Assembly (NCBI GenBank): GCA_027943335.1
Contig: BSBK01007031.1
Location: forward strand, 233,501-297,500
Reading direction: 5' to 3'
Source of the DNA: Chamaecyparis obtusa
Taxonomy: Eukaryota; Streptophyta; Pinopsida; Cupressales; Cupressaceae
DNA length: 64,000 bases
Part shown: in pieces, positions 1 through 11,329 of the stretch
Numbering within the stretch: position 1 is the first letter of the stretch
Layout of the letters: every line of letters begins with the position of its first letter
Program-made: the position numbers and the translations under genes
The notes under the pieces: model-generated
The model's input: the letters and a program-made list of their open reading frames with translations, nothing else
Told to the model about the DNA's origin: nothing
The model's database searches: none

Positions 1-59
1 TTTGGGACTGTAGGATAACTAATCTAACTGATTCACCCCCCCTCTTAGTTATTCTAACA
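1..59 (+). repeat. 3' end of the 5' LTR of Copia-1
   Basis: These 59 bases match the last bases of the LTR ending at 6352 (same GGGACT.TAGGATAACT start, C-run, ATTCTAACA end). The LTR terminus CA at 58-59 lies just upstream of the primer site. The rest of this LTR is off the left edge. Confidence 0.9.
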
Positions 60-61
60 AT

Positions 62-73
62 TGGTATCAGGGC
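62..73 (+). promoter_or_regulatory. Primer binding site of Copia-1 (initiator tRNA-Met type)
   Basis: TGGTATCAGGGC starts two bases after the LTR end. It differs by one base from TGGTATCAGAGC, the usual copia site complementary to the 3' end of initiator tRNA-Met. Confidence 0.88.
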
Positions 74-125
74 ATATTGGTTGCTTGGAAGAAAGTTTTA
101 AGGACTTAAACAGAAAGATTACAAG

Positions 126-1130
126 ATGTGTAAAAGGGAAATGCCGAAGCTGAACAAAGATAACTTACCACATGGAAAAGCCATATGAGACTTCACATAT
201 CTGCAATCGGTGAATCTTATATAACTTTACTTGATAATGGTTACATACAACTGACTATTGGACCTTTGAATTTTGATTAATTGAGAGACCGACATGAACA
301 CAATATTGCTATGATAGAGATTGTTGCTTCTCTATCTGATGCTGAATTTGAAGATGCCAAGAATTTCACTACAATGAAGGAAATGTGGGATAAAATTTCT
401 CTATTTTATGGTGGTGATGTAAATGTGATGAGAGCTAGAGCTGAAAGATTGAGAGGCAGATTTGATGACATGAAGATGAAGGAAGGAGAGAACATCACAC
501 AGTACACAAACTAAATCAAAGAGGTAGTCAATGCTATCTAAGGAGTATGAGGTATTATATCTGAAGGTACAATGGTAAGTAAGATACTGAGAACCTTGTT
601 TCCTATCTATGCAATCATAATATCTGCTATTCATGAAATGAGGTTTGCACCTAATAGAACTCTTACTCTTGATAGTCTGATTGGAAAGTTACAAACTTTT
701 AAGCTGAATAATTTTGACAATAGTGTTGTACCGAGTGTTGAGTCTTGTTTTATATCATCTCTTAAGACCGGTAAATCTAGCAGTAAGCATAATATAAGGA
801 ATGAAAGTGATAGTAATACTGATGATGAGCTTGATGAGCTTGAAGCACTTATGGCCCGAAGACTGCAGAAAGGTAAAGAAAGATATAAGGGAAAGTTACC
901 TTTAGCTTGTTTTAATTGTAAAGAGGTTGGCCATATTGCTGCTAGATGTCCTAATAGGAAAGAGGAAGATAAAAATAAAGACCGATTTGGTGAAGGAAAA
1001 TATGACAGAAGGAATAACAGAGGAAACTGACACTACAACAGAGACAACCAAGATCACAAAGATAAAGGCAAAAAGGCTTGTTACCTTGTTGAAGAAGATG
1101 ACACCGACACTGACATTCATGATGATATTG
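126..1130 (+). pseudogene. gag: Copia-1 gag (broken)
   Basis: The start is taken at ATG 126 because the same start (MYKREVPKLN) opens gag in Copia-2. The capsid-like part has the conserved stretch WDKISLFYGGDVNVMRARAE near 388-447, and a zinc knuckle CFNCKEVGHIAARC (CX2CX4HX4C) lies near 908-949. An acidic segment precedes the knuckle and a basic segment follows it. The frame is interrupted after about 20 codons, at 512-514, in the 525-555 stretch and after the knuckle at 1028-1030. Gag would form the cytoplasmic virus-like particle and bind RNA through the knuckle. The knuckle is intact but a full product is not possible. Confidence 0.88.
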
Positions 1131-1147
1131 AGGTAGTATTTGTTGCA

Positions 1148-1790
1148 ATGAAAGATGATTCAGAAGAGGAGGAAAGGTATGTAGAAAAAACTGTTATTTC
1201 TAAAGTTAGTAAGAATGATACTTGGATCATTGATAGTGGTTGTACACATCACATGACTAGTGATGAAGATAAGTTTGATCATCTTGAGCATTATAATGGA
1301 GGATTAGTGAAAATGGGAAATGACACACCTTGCAAGGTAAAAGGAAAAGGATCTAATCTATTGAATGATAAAATTAGATGTGATAATGTATACTAGGTAA
1401 AAGGACTTAACTAAAATTTGTTGAGTGTAGCACAATTGAATAACTTAGGTCATCGAGTTGCATTTGAAAGTGCAAGAAGGTGAAAATATATGATGAAAAT
1501 GGAAAGCTTTTTGGTACTGGAGGACAATCAAAAGGTAATTTATTTTATCTTGACAATGTTGAAACTTCTTGTTTGCTAGTGAGAAATGAAGATGCATGGT
1601 TATGGCATAAGAGGTAATGTCATGTAAATTTTCATAACATGATTGAGATCAGTAGAAAGAGAAAATTTAGAGGATTACCGAGCCTAACCAAACTTGATCA
1701 TGTTATGTACCATCAATGTCAGAAAGGGAAGATGACAAAATCTAGTTTTAAAAGTAAGGACTATTCATCTAAAGAAATTTTGGAGTTGGT
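1148..1790 (+). pseudogene. Copia-1 protease and GAG-pre-integrase region (broken)
   Basis: The aspartic protease active site reads WIIDSGCTHHMT near 1222-1257, with the catalytic Asp in D-S-G. The open stretch from 1148 ends with TAG at 1394-1396. Beyond it, the conserved 'LLSVAQLNNLGH' and 'WLWHKR.CHVNFHNM' segments of the GAG-pre-integrase domain are readable only by changing frame. In the intact family this protease cuts the polyprotein in the particle. Here the active-site motif survives but the downstream frame is lost. Confidence 0.85.
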
Positions 1791-2765
1791 TCACACCTAA
1801 TTATGTGGTCCTATGAGAACTCAAAGCTACTATAGTGATAGATACTTTATTTTGTTTGTTGATGACTATACTAGACTAATGACAGTTATGTTCTTGAAAG
1901 AAAAATCTGAGGCATTCAAAACTGTTTAAATGGTATAAGGCTAAAGTTGAAAAAGAAACCAGAAATGAATTGAAATGCTTAAGATCTGATAGAGGAGGTG
2001 AGTTTGTTTCTGATGAATTCACTAACTTCTGTAATGAGCATGGAGTCAAAAGGAATTATTTTGCACCTAGGACACCACAACGGAATGGAATTGCTGAAAG
2101 GAGGAACCGATCTATTGTTGATTGTGCTAGAACATTAATGATTGAGAAAAATGTTTCACAAATGTACTAGAGAGAGGCAGTTAGCACAACAGTATATGTC
2201 CTAAACCGAGTTCAACAGAAGAAAGACACAAACAAGACACCTTATGAGTTATGGTTTGGATACACACTGAGTGTAAGTTACTTCAGAATCTTTGGTAGTA
2301 AGTGTTATATTTTGAAAGATGATAGGAATGGTAAATTTGACTCAAGGTGATGAAGGAATATTCTTAGGATATTCTACTAAGAGTAAAGATTATAAATGTT
2401 TGAAAAAGTCTACTAATAAGATGATAGAAAGTTCTAATGTAAGAGTTGATGAGTTTGCTGAAAAGAATGATGAAGAAAGCATGAAGGAACCAAAAGAATA
2501 TGGTAGGTTTACTTATGTTGAAGATCCAGATTATCTACTGAAGCCACAGGTTGAGTCTACCGAACATCAAGAAAATGCTATCGAGGATCAACAAATGCAC
2601 ACCGAGAATCAGGAAGAAGCTACAGAGAAGGAAAATGAACTTGAATCGAATGATGAGAAGAGAAGAGATCAAGTGATAAAAATATTTGTTAGAAGAAACC
2701 ATCCCGATAATCAAATCATTGGAGATAAGAAAGCTGACATGATGACCCAAAGTAAGTTAAGATAA
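1791..2765 (+). pseudogene. Copia-1 integrase (catalytic Asp codon replaced by stop)
   Basis: The DDE core is recognisable: 'LCGPMRTQSYY' follows the first catalytic position, 'CLRSDRGGEF' holds the second Asp near 1984, and 'NGIAERRNRS' holds the Glu near 2090. In the sister copy the first Asp is in HTDLCGPM; here that position is TAA (1798-1800). A frameshift near 1925 ('FKTV*') and a stop at 2168-2170 also break the core. From 2319 to 2765 an acidic linker of about 148 residues (many Glu/Asn) leads toward RT. Integrase would insert the cDNA; this copy cannot. Confidence 0.88.
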
Positions 2766-3817
2766 AACACATGCTTAGTCTATGAGTTTGAACCTAAGAA
2801 TGTTAGGGATGCACTAGAAAATGAGGAATGGATCAATGCTATGAATGAGGAAATTGAACAAATTGAACAAATTGAGAAGAATAAAACATGGACATTGGTA
2901 CCCAGACTGAAAGATAAAAATGTTATTGGTACTAAGTAGATTTTTAGGAATAAGTTGAATCAAAATGGAGAGGTCACTAGGAATAAGGCAAGACTTGTTT
3001 GCAAGGGATATGCACAAGAAGAAGGTATTGATTATGGGGAAACCTTTGCACCTATTGCTAGATTGGAAGAGTTCGTATACTACTTGCATATGATGCACAT
3101 AAGGGATTCAAAGTATATCAAAAAGATGTGAAATCAACTTTTCTGAATGGAATTTTTGAGGATGAGGTCTACATAGAACAACTGGAAGGGTTTGTTGATC
3201 TGAAATAGGAAGACATGGTATGTAGACTACACAAAGCTTTGTATGGATTGAAGTAAGCACCGAGGGCATGGTATGAAAGAATACATGCTTATCTTATCAG
3301 TATTGGTTTTGTAAGAACTAGTGAAAACAATAATTTGTACATGAAAGGAGAATTTGATGATAATATTTTGATTGCTGAGATATTTATTGATGATATAATC
3401 TTTCGAGGACAAGATCTGATTTGCAAATATTTTGCTGATGACATGAGGAAGGAATTTGAGATGTCTATGTTTGGAGAGATTAAATTCTTTCTAGGTTTGC
3501 AGATTATACAACAGAAAGATGGGATTTTCATCACTCAATCAAAATACATTAAAGAAGTGTTAAAAACTTTTGGCATGGAAGATGCAAAACTAGTAGGAAC
3601 ATCGATGGTCACTGGATGTAAATTGACAAAGGATGGTGAATCTACAGAGGTAAATCAGACACTATACCAATCTATGATTGGAAAACTAATGTATGTTGTA
3701 CATAGTAGGCCTAATATTGCACATGCAGTGGGGATTGTGGCAAGATTTTCTGCCAATCCTAAAGATTCACATATGGTTGCAGTTAAAAGAATTTTGAGAT
3801 ACCTGAAGAAGACATAA
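2766..3817 (+). pseudogene. Copia-1 reverse transcriptase (broken)
   Basis: The start of RT is seen as '[19 protein letters not shown]', then '[20 protein letters not shown]', then 'ALYGLK.APRAWYE'. The polymerase box reads FIDDIIF near 3385-3405 in place of the usual Y-V-D-D of copia elements. The segment ends with 'HSRPNIAHAVG..ARFSANP' and 'AVKRILRYLKKT'. Stops fall at 2938-2940, 3208-3210 and 3255-3257, with a frameshift near 3070. The last 160 codons (3335-3817) are uninterrupted. Confidence 0.9.
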
Positions 3818-4335
3818 GACTATGGTTTATGGTACACATTGGAAGGAAAATTTGAACTTAGAGTTTACACTGATGTAGATTGGGCTGGAAACATAGATGA
3901 CTAGAAGAGCACAACCGATGGAGCATTCTTTTAGGGGAAAGGCTTGTGACTTGGATAAGCAAGAAAAAAGCATGCATTTTCTAGTCTACTATTGAAGCAG
4001 AGTATGTTTCTATTGTTGCAAATTATTCAAATATTGCTTGGATTAGGCAAGTGTTGGAAGGGATGAATGAGGTAATCACTGACCCAGTGATTATATTTCG
4101 TGACAACACCAGTGCTATAAATATTTCTAAAAATCCTGTGATGCATTCAAAGACAAAGCATATATCTATTAAGTATCACTACTTAAGGGAACAAGTTCAA
4201 GAGAAGCAGGTGAAACTAGAATTTGTAACATCTAAGGAACAACTTGTTGATATCTTTACTAAACTCTTACCGAAGGACACATTTGAATATTTGAGGACTA
4301 GACTTGGGGTCTGTCCCCTATCTTCCAATCACTGA
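3818..4335 (+). pseudogene. Copia-1 RNase H (broken)
   Basis: The RNase H signature 'YTDVDWAGNIDD.KSTTDGAFF' is readable near 3865-3930 with stops inside it. The following 'WISKK' stretch is frame-shifted, and 'FRDNTSAINISKNPVMHSKT' near 4098-4157 is intact. The polyprotein ends at TGA 4333-4335 after 'YLRTRLGVCPLSSNH'. The enzyme would remove the RNA strand during reverse transcription. Confidence 0.88.
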
Positions 4336-4828
4336 GGTGATCTGGAGGTTGCATCAACCTATACTTATCAAAAGATCATTCATGTTGATGCACATGGATC
4401 ACACTTTAGTTTTTCTAAGGTTGTGGAAGATTGTAGAAGCTGTAATAGGAATTTGTTTATTTGTACACTGAAGGTACAAGATATGAACCGAACAACAGAG
4501 AATTACTTGGCTGCTGGAGAGCTGTTTGTATATTTTCTTTGACATTTTTGTCAAAGGGAGAGAGAATGAATATGGAAAATCAATTAGTGAGAACAAAAAT
4601 AGGGAGAAAGATCACAGAAAGGGAGAGACTTGAATCTGAGAACTAAAAAGATCAAATCCACAGGGAGATTCTGCATGTAATACTATTATGTTTTGTAGTG
4701 ATTAAACATATTAAATATTAAGCTAGGGAGAGCTTACCGAGCTACAACATTTACTTACATAGTTGTAGAATATATGTTTGGTATGTGTATGGCATATTTT
4801 TTCATATTTCTTGTGTTGCCATCAATGC
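4336..4828 (+). other. Copia-1 3' untranslated region
   Basis: About 490 bases between the pol stop and the polypurine tract. It is colinear with 39127-39163 plus 50067-50510 of Copia-2, which shows it belongs to the element. A short open stretch (4461-4646) has no recognisable product, and I do not call it a gene. Confidence 0.7.
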
Positions 4829-4841
4829 CAAAGGGAGAGAT
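4829..4841 (+). promoter_or_regulatory. Polypurine tract of Copia-1
   Basis: CAAAGGGAGAGAT directly upstream of the 3' LTR start. The identical tract occurs at 50511-50523 in Copia-2. It is the plus-strand DNA primer site in LTR retroelements. Confidence 0.85.
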
Positions 4842-6352
4842 TGATGAACTACAACTTATTGAATATCTAATGAATTGAAGAAATAATGATTAGAGATCAC
4901 CGAGCTACCGAAATGATATGTAAGATGATTAAATCAATCAATGTGTTGTCATTGATGTCAACTTGTTTTGACAATACTTATCATGATAGTTACAAACATC
5001 TGAACATCTGTTGAAGGATGAAAAAATGAAGAACAAAGATATCTACATGAGGAAAAGATGGATATGACAGATAAGGATAAGGTAAACATTGGGTAACTTA
5101 TTGATGAGTCTATGGATTTATATTGTTGACTTGAGAATGTTACATTAATCTATTATGAAGAAGAGATTTGAAATTGAACAAGTTAATGTGGTCGGTAATT
5201 AAAGATTTTTGTATACACTGATCCAGTGAAGTGTATACCGAGTGATAGTTATAACCGAGCTAGTTAGCTAGTTATCACCGATGCATTTTTTATATTAATT
5301 GAGTATGGATGAAAACATTAAATGCTAAGAACATCTGACTAAATTTGATGAGCTAGAAATTGTTATGATTTCGAGGTTAAGGGTGAAGTTAGTCATGAGA
5401 TCCATGGCTAAAAAAATTTAGAGATAATCTAAAGGATGAGATTGAAACGTGTTATGGACACATCTGCTGAGGAAGGTTTAAGAAGCAAAATGGATGAAGG
5501 AGATTAAGTGGAAAAATCTAATGGATGATATGAAAATGATTTACTTGTCTATATAAGAGATATGAGTTTCATTATTGAAACATGCCGGACTAAAGGAGAT
5601 TGTAGAGATTTAGCGTGAAGACTGTATTCATGGATGCCTGATCAAACTGGTTATTGAAAGAACTGAGCTGCAGACATTACCGAGCATCCAAGAACTATTT
5701 ACCGAGTGAAAGTAGAGAAATATTGAGGAAGTGAAATTGATTAATGATCAGAGGATTTTAAGGGCTTAGCATAGATTTGAATATTTGCAATTGAGTTGTA
5801 TTTGAATCAGATCAGTATTGTATCAGTTTAACCATTGATTCAGAAAATCTCTTAACCAAGTGGACTTAACAGTCTTATGTACTACCCTATGACATTGATT
5901 GAATGTAAAGTGTTATCTTGTTGACCCCATAGTGAATACTAGTCAAAATTTAACTATTAGTGATAAATCCTCTAACCAGGTCACACCTAACAGTGTGCAT
6001 TGTAACCTTTAATAGGGTTGGCTCTTCACCGAGCTCACTTCAGAAGAGTGAATTATTTTGGGTTACCGGTCCCGGGTGGGTTTTACCTTAACAAGGTTTC
6101 CATGTTAAATCATTGTATTATGTGTTATTTGTTATGATTTTTTTTCTATCATACTTTACATACTACATAGTTGATTTAGTCGATAATCATAGTTGGATAA
6201 TTACTGGTAATAGGTAAACTGGATAGACAGATTGATATTTTATGTTACCGAGCTGCATAATTTATTGAGATTGTTTTGTAAGGTACATCTTTGTATTTGG
6301 GACTATAGGATAACTGATCTAATTGATTCACCCCCCCTCAGTTATTCTAACA
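4842..6352 (+). repeat. 3' LTR of Copia-1 (1511 bp)
   Basis: It starts TGATGAACTACAACT and ends CTAACA, giving the standard TG...CA boundaries. It is homologous along its length to the LTRs at 33359-34847 and 50524-52036. It carries several ACCGAG motifs (see findings) and a short hairpin before the end (6309-6317 with 6338-6346). It should contain the promoter and polyadenylation signals of the element; no single TATA box could be picked out with confidence. Confidence 0.93.
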
Positions 6353-6359
6353 CCAACAA

Positions 6360-7440
6360 TAGCCAAATCAACCAACTGGCTATCTTAAATAGCCTCAACA
6401 ACCAACATTAATGCCACCTCTTGAAGCCAATACTGGCTCCCATAAGCCCACTCAATTACTTCCACAACCCGTTCCTAATCCTAACAACAAGGAACAATAG
6501 CAACATGTCTATTTTGTAGATCCTAATCAATACCCTACATATGTTGTAAATATTAGTGATATTCACCTTAGATCTAGAACAACTTTTCCAACCCCAGCTT
6601 CACCAGCCATAACTGAGATTCCTATTAAATAATTGGAACCATAGGATACACATGTTTCACCCGCCCAACCAAATAAAATAAAGTAAACTGAGGTTCCAAA
6701 CAATTTGATGCAATGCCCTCATTTCCTCAAAGATTAGAAGAAGTACCCAAACCAAAAGAGGATTCAACCTTTGACATAATAGACGAACCCAATCACATAT
6801 ATGTCAAGATACCTCTCTTTCAGGATATAAAAGATGTCCATATTTATGGTAATGCTATTAAGGAAGATTTTATAAATAAATATGGGAGAAAGAAGAAATA
6901 TCAACAAACCATGCATGTCCTAGGTTAGTTAGCATACATTATGTTTGGAAAGGTGACAATACCCAAGTATTATGATCCTGGTAGTCCTGTAGTTAGGTTT
7001 ATCATTAATGGTATTCAAGTTAAAATATCTTAATTAATTTAGGGGAAGCCATTAATGTGATGACAAAGGATGTCATGCAACATCTCCAGATCACCAATTT
7101 CAGACCTACACCTATTAACCTGTAGCTAAATGATAATTCTACTGTTAAGCCCGATGGGATGGTAGAGGATCAAGTTGTCACCTTGGATTTTTGGGAATAC
7201 CCTTCTAATTTTATGATACTCTCTTAAAGCCACATTAGGAGGATCTCCTATCATTTTAGGAAGGCCTTGGTTAGATATTGTTGATGCATATGTTGAATGT
7301 TGATTAGGAGACATGACTATGTCAAATGGTTTGAGCACAAAGAAACTTAATTTTTATCTACCAGCCCAACCTTAGCCTAATTTATCTCAACCAGTATGGT
7401 TAGACCTAGGGGAAGAAGCAGAGGAAGTTAAATTAGTGGT
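6360..7440 (+). pseudogene. Gypsy gag C-terminus and protease (broken)
   Basis: A Pro/Gln/Asn-rich stretch (about 6360-6660) reads as the end of gag or a gag-pol linker. From 6713 a 71-codon open stretch contains 'FPQRLEEVPKPKEDSTFDI' and 'VKIPLFQDIKDV', the pattern that precedes the protease in many plant gypsy elements. The retropepsin core is then seen in pieces: 'GSPVVRFIINGIQVK' near 6985, a changed 'LGEAINVMTKDVM' near 7041 (normally D-x-G-A), and 'GGSPIILGRPWLDIVDA' near 7231-7281. The catalytic Asp position looks lost. Confidence 0.8.
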
Positions 7441-7530
7441 GCATCTCATGATGATAGACATGGATCCCTTTCTGTACTTTTAGAAATAAGATGAGGTACA
7501 CTCTTTATTATTCTTCAAAACTATTATGGT

Positions 7531-8590
7531 GTGGATGAACAACCTTTTGGTTGTTCATCACATCAATCGTGTCTATTGCAAACCATCCTTCCTATGCCTA
7601 GTTCATCATACTTTCCTATAGCTACAAATATGCTTCATACATTATTGACGCATGAAGTACAAATGCCCTACCTCACTAAGACATCCATGATTGAGTTAAC
7701 TAAGCAAGTTGGGATCTCACTAGATAGATGTTTGAATATCAATAAAAATCTCACTCAAGAACAACAAATGTCTTTGACAAAATTGTTGCAATCTTATAAG
7801 TAAGCATTTGCCTAGGATTATAATGATATGAAGGGTTTGGATCCTAAGTTGTGCACTCACCAAATTTACATCAAGGAGGATAGTATGCCAGTAAGAAATT
7901 CTCAAAGAAGAATTAACCCTGCACTTAGAGAGATAGTCAAAGGAGAGTTATACAAATTGCTAGATGTCAGGTTTATTTATCCAATCTATGATAGCTAGTG
8001 GGTGTCACCCCTTGTCATAGTTCCTAAGAAATGTGGAAAGTGGAGGGTTTGTGTAGATTATAGAGAGTTAAACACTGTAACCAAAAATGACCATTTTCTC
8101 CTTCCCTTCATAGATCAAGTACTAGACTCTCTAGCATGGAAGCAATATTTCTAATTCCTATATGGTTATAGTGGATACAACCAGATCAAAATTACATGAG
8201 AAGATCAGGAAAGACCACCTTTACTTGTCCATGGGGAACTTATGATTATTTTTTTCTTCCTTTTGGCTTGTGCAATGCTCCAACCACTTTCCAAAGAGCA
8301 TTCATTAACACATTCTTAGATATTTCACATGAGTGTATGAAAATCTATATGGATGAATTTACCATATATGGAAGTACATTTGAGGAAGCATTGAGTAATC
8401 TAGGAAAGGTACTACGAAGATCTGAGGATCATAATTTTTCTTTGAATAATAAGAAGTGTTTCATGATGATATAGGAAGGGGTAGTGCTAGGCCACTATAT
8501 TTCTCAAGCTAGTATTCAAGTTGATCTAGCAAAAATGAAGTTATCCTTAATCTTCCTATCCCTACTAAACAGAAGGATATAAGGAGCTTC
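7531..8590 (+). pseudogene. Gypsy reverse transcriptase (broken)
   Basis: The RT entry motif 'WRVCVDYRELNTVTKNDHF' is at 8041-8097, followed by 'LPFIDQVLDSLA'. The frame then shifts, and from 8196 'TTFTCPWGTYDYFFLPFGLC' and 'NAPTTFQRAF' are open. The polymerase box is IYMDE near 8344-8358, where the family has Y-M-D-D, so the second catalytic Asp is lost. Stops fall in 'QSYK*AFA*' at about 7800-7817, at 'DS*WVS', and at 8472-8474. Confidence 0.9.
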
Positions 8591-9136
8591 TTGGGTTATG
8601 AAGGATATTATAGGAGGTTTATTAAGGAGTTTAGAAAAATGACAGAACCATTATATACATTGTTGACCAAAGATGTGGATTTTGAGTGGACATCAACATA
8701 TGAAGAATCTTTATTGCAACTTAAGTCATTCCTTATCCAAGAACTTGTCCTTAGAGGGCCTAATTGGTCAATACCTTTTCATATTCACATAGATGCATCA
8801 GAACATGCCATTGGGGAATTTTTGGGCCAAAAAGAAGGTACTACAGAAATGTCATTTATTTCATCAATTTTTTTTTGTAAGGGCCAAAGTTAAATTATAC
8901 CGTCATAGAAAAGGAATTATTACAATCCATTTATGCTCTTAACAAATTCAAACTACATTACTAGATATCAAATTTATATACATATAGATCATGCAAGCAT
9001 CAAGTACCTTATGAATAAACTTGCAATAACATGTAGATTAACTAGATGGTTATTTTTGATGCAAGAGTTTGACATTACCATCATTAAAAAATTGGGTAAA
9101 GAGATTGTAGTGGAAAATTTTCTTTCTAGGCTATAA
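8591..9136 (+). pseudogene. Gypsy RNase H (broken)
   Basis: The link 'RRFIKEFRKMTEPLYTLLTK' and 'FEWTSTYEESLLQLK' is the standard RT-RNase H connection. The RNase H signature 'IHIDASEHAIGEFLGQ' is near 8780-8828. A frameshift near 8890 separates it from 'IHIDHASIKYLMNK' and the end motif 'EIVVENFLSRL', normally V-A-D-x-L-S-R. The Asp of that motif reads Glu here. Confidence 0.85.
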
Positions 9137-10476
9137 ACTAAGGAAGATTATGTAATTATTGATGATTCCTTTCCTAACGAGCATCTATTTTCCATTTCTA
9201 TTCATACACCTTGGTATGCAGATATAGCTAACTACATAGTTGCTAATAGAGTCTATAATCATCTCTCTCCAAAGGAGAAAAGGTTGTTTGCTGAAAAGAG
9301 TATCAATTTTTCTTGGATAGTTGGTTGTTTGTTCTATACAGTGCGTAATCTATTCATGGGGAGATGTGTAAGAGAGGATGAGACCTATGGCATCCTACAT
9401 GTATGTCATGATGAACGTGTGGGAGGAATTTTGTAGTCAAAATGACAACAATGAAGATCTTTAATATAGGATATTATTGGCCTACTCTAAACAAGGATGC
9501 AACAAAGTATACTAGGAAGTGTGATAGGTGTCAAAGGATGGGTAGACCTACTAAATCAAATGAGATGCCACTGTACACTCAAGTTATTGTTACACCATTT
9601 GATAAGTGGGGATTAGACTTTGTTGGACCTATTGATCCCCCCTCAAATAGTAAGTCATATATTTTGGTGTGTACTGACTATGTAACAAAGTGGGTTGAGG
9701 TTAAACCAATGAAGCATGCCAGAGATAACAAGGTTGTAGAATTCCTTTATGAGGAAATCTTTGTCCGCTATAGAGTTCCAAGGGAGATTGTGACTAGTCA
9801 AGGTGTACAATTCACTTCAAATTTGACCACATCACTAGTCAATGAGTACAACATCATACATAGAAAATCAAGCCCTTATCACCTATAGGCCAATGGGTAG
9901 GTTGGAATTAAAAATAGAGAGATTGATTCCATGTTAACTAAGACAATTGCAGTCCACATAAAGGATTGGGAAAATAGATTATCAGAAACAGTCCAGGCTT
10001 ACAGGACCACATGGAATACAACAACTAGTTTTACAATATTTGAGATGCTCTGTGGTAAAACAACAATGACACTTGTAGAATTTTAACATAAAATGTTGAA
10101 AACAATATTAGAATTAGATATGGATATCTCCAAATCATAAGAGGAAAGAATCATAAAGCTCAATGCCTTGGATGAGCTTATAAAATTGGCTCTACAACAA
10201 ACATAAATAGTCCAAAATTAGAGAATGAAATGGCATGATAAGTACATAAAGGAAAAGAGATTTCAACCTGGTGATTGGGCATTTTTGCATGATTCAAGAT
10301 ATAACGACACTATGGGAAAGTTGAAAACTTGCTGGCTAGGTCCATATGATATCATAGAACTCTTTTACAATGGTGTTGTTCAACTTTCAACTGTTGATCC
10401 TATCAAATTAAAGCTATTGGTGAATGGTCACAGATTGAGGTTATACCACAAGCCAACTACAAAGGCAGAGTTCTAG
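9137..10476 (+). pseudogene. Gypsy integrase (two catalytic residues lost)
   Basis: The zinc-binding end is partly readable ('CHDERVGG', 'YYWPTLNKDA', 'CDRCQRMG' at 9517-9540). The core keeps the first Asp in 'KWGLDFVGPI' near 9603-9632. The second should be in I-V-T-D-x-G but reads 'IVTSQGVQFTS', and the Glu region reads 'ANG*VGIKNRE' instead of Q-V-E. Stops are at 9886-9888 and several later sites. The C-terminal part from 10225 ('FQPGDWAFLHDSR', 'KLKTCWLGPYDI') is an intact open stretch of 83 codons. Confidence 0.88.
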
Positions 10477-11329
10477 TGGAAATTAAAAACTCCTAAAGAC
10501 TTTGAAGTTCCTATAGTAAAAGTAGGGGAACTTCATGTTCCACCTCCTTTTTAAAATCTTAATTTTCATGTAGCCATAATAAATATATCCACATCTCATG
10601 GGTGTACTTTTTCTCCACAATAATCATACCACCTCCATCTCTCTCCACTTGTCTTCCACGCCACCCATCTTCCACTTCACTTCATAATTCCACTATACTT
10701 ATCACCCGACATGGTACTTTATAACAATTACTACTTTGTATAATCAAGCACTTCATGTATTTATGACTGCATTCATGTATGCTAAAAGGTGCAAGGTAGA
10801 CATGTGGAATCATTCAACTATTAGATGCATTTATTTTTCTATAATTTACTTTATATATGTAAATTACATAGTAGTCATTTCCTTCTTGTACTCTCCATTC
10901 CATATGGTGGACACATGTCACTATTTAAGTTGACGGTGGGGAATATTTGTGTTGTATCATATCCATGTCATGCCATGTCTATATGATGCAATGTCATACC
11001 ATGATTTTTAACTGCAGCCAATTTTAATTTTGAAAAGAATTGATGTGACAGTCTAAGGCATATGAAACCTTTTCGCATGTATTCTCTCAAAAAAACTCCC
11101 GCTACCACTATCTTTTCTCCTAAAATAACTAAAATCTTATTATTTTGTATACCTATGAGTCCAAATTTAGAAAGAACATAAAGGATTTTGTTAATAAATT
11201 TGAGTCTCAGAAGGTAGAGGTTACAGAAAGGTTCTTGGGAGCTAAACTTTCAGTAGTTGCAGAGTTTGAGGCATAAGTTTTAGAAAGTTGGTGAATTTGT
11301 TTTTAGCAAATTTCCAAGGGTAAATGTGG
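10477..11329 (+). other. No gene recognised; possible purine tract near 10931
   Basis: AT-rich sequence after the integrase stop. 'GACGGTGGGGAATATT' followed by TGTGTTGTATC at about 10931-10957 looks like a polypurine tract followed by an LTR start, but no matching second LTR was seen, so I do not call one. Confidence 0.35.

Larger units (their letters stand above)
1..6352 (+). mobile_element. Ty1/copia LTR retrotransposon (Copia-1), 5' LTR truncated by window edge
   Basis: The order is LTR end (1-59), initiator-Met-type primer site, gag with zinc knuckle, protease, integrase, RT, RNase H, polypurine tract and a full 3' LTR (4842-6352). Integrase before RT is the diagnostic Ty1/copia order. 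The whole pol is broken by stops and frameshifts, so the copy is dead. The 3' LTR ends in CTAACA and is followed at once by gypsy gag-like sequence, which suggests insertion into an older gypsy element. The left target duplication lies outside the window; CCAAC at 6353-6357 is the expected right copy. It belongs to the same family as the element at 33359-52036. Confidence 0.93.
6353..10476 (+). mobile_element. Old Ty3/gypsy element, gag C-terminus to integrase, no LTR found
   Basis: The domain order protease, RT, RNase H, integrase is that of Ty3/gypsy. The left part (LTR, most of gag) is missing and probably lies beyond Copia-1, off the window. No matching right LTR was found by reading. All domains carry stops, shifts and changed catalytic residues, so this is an old fossil, probably older than Copia-1. 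Confidence 0.88.

Noticed and set aside
10931..10957. Polypurine tract and LTR start of the old gypsy
   Set aside because: No matching second LTR was found in the window.
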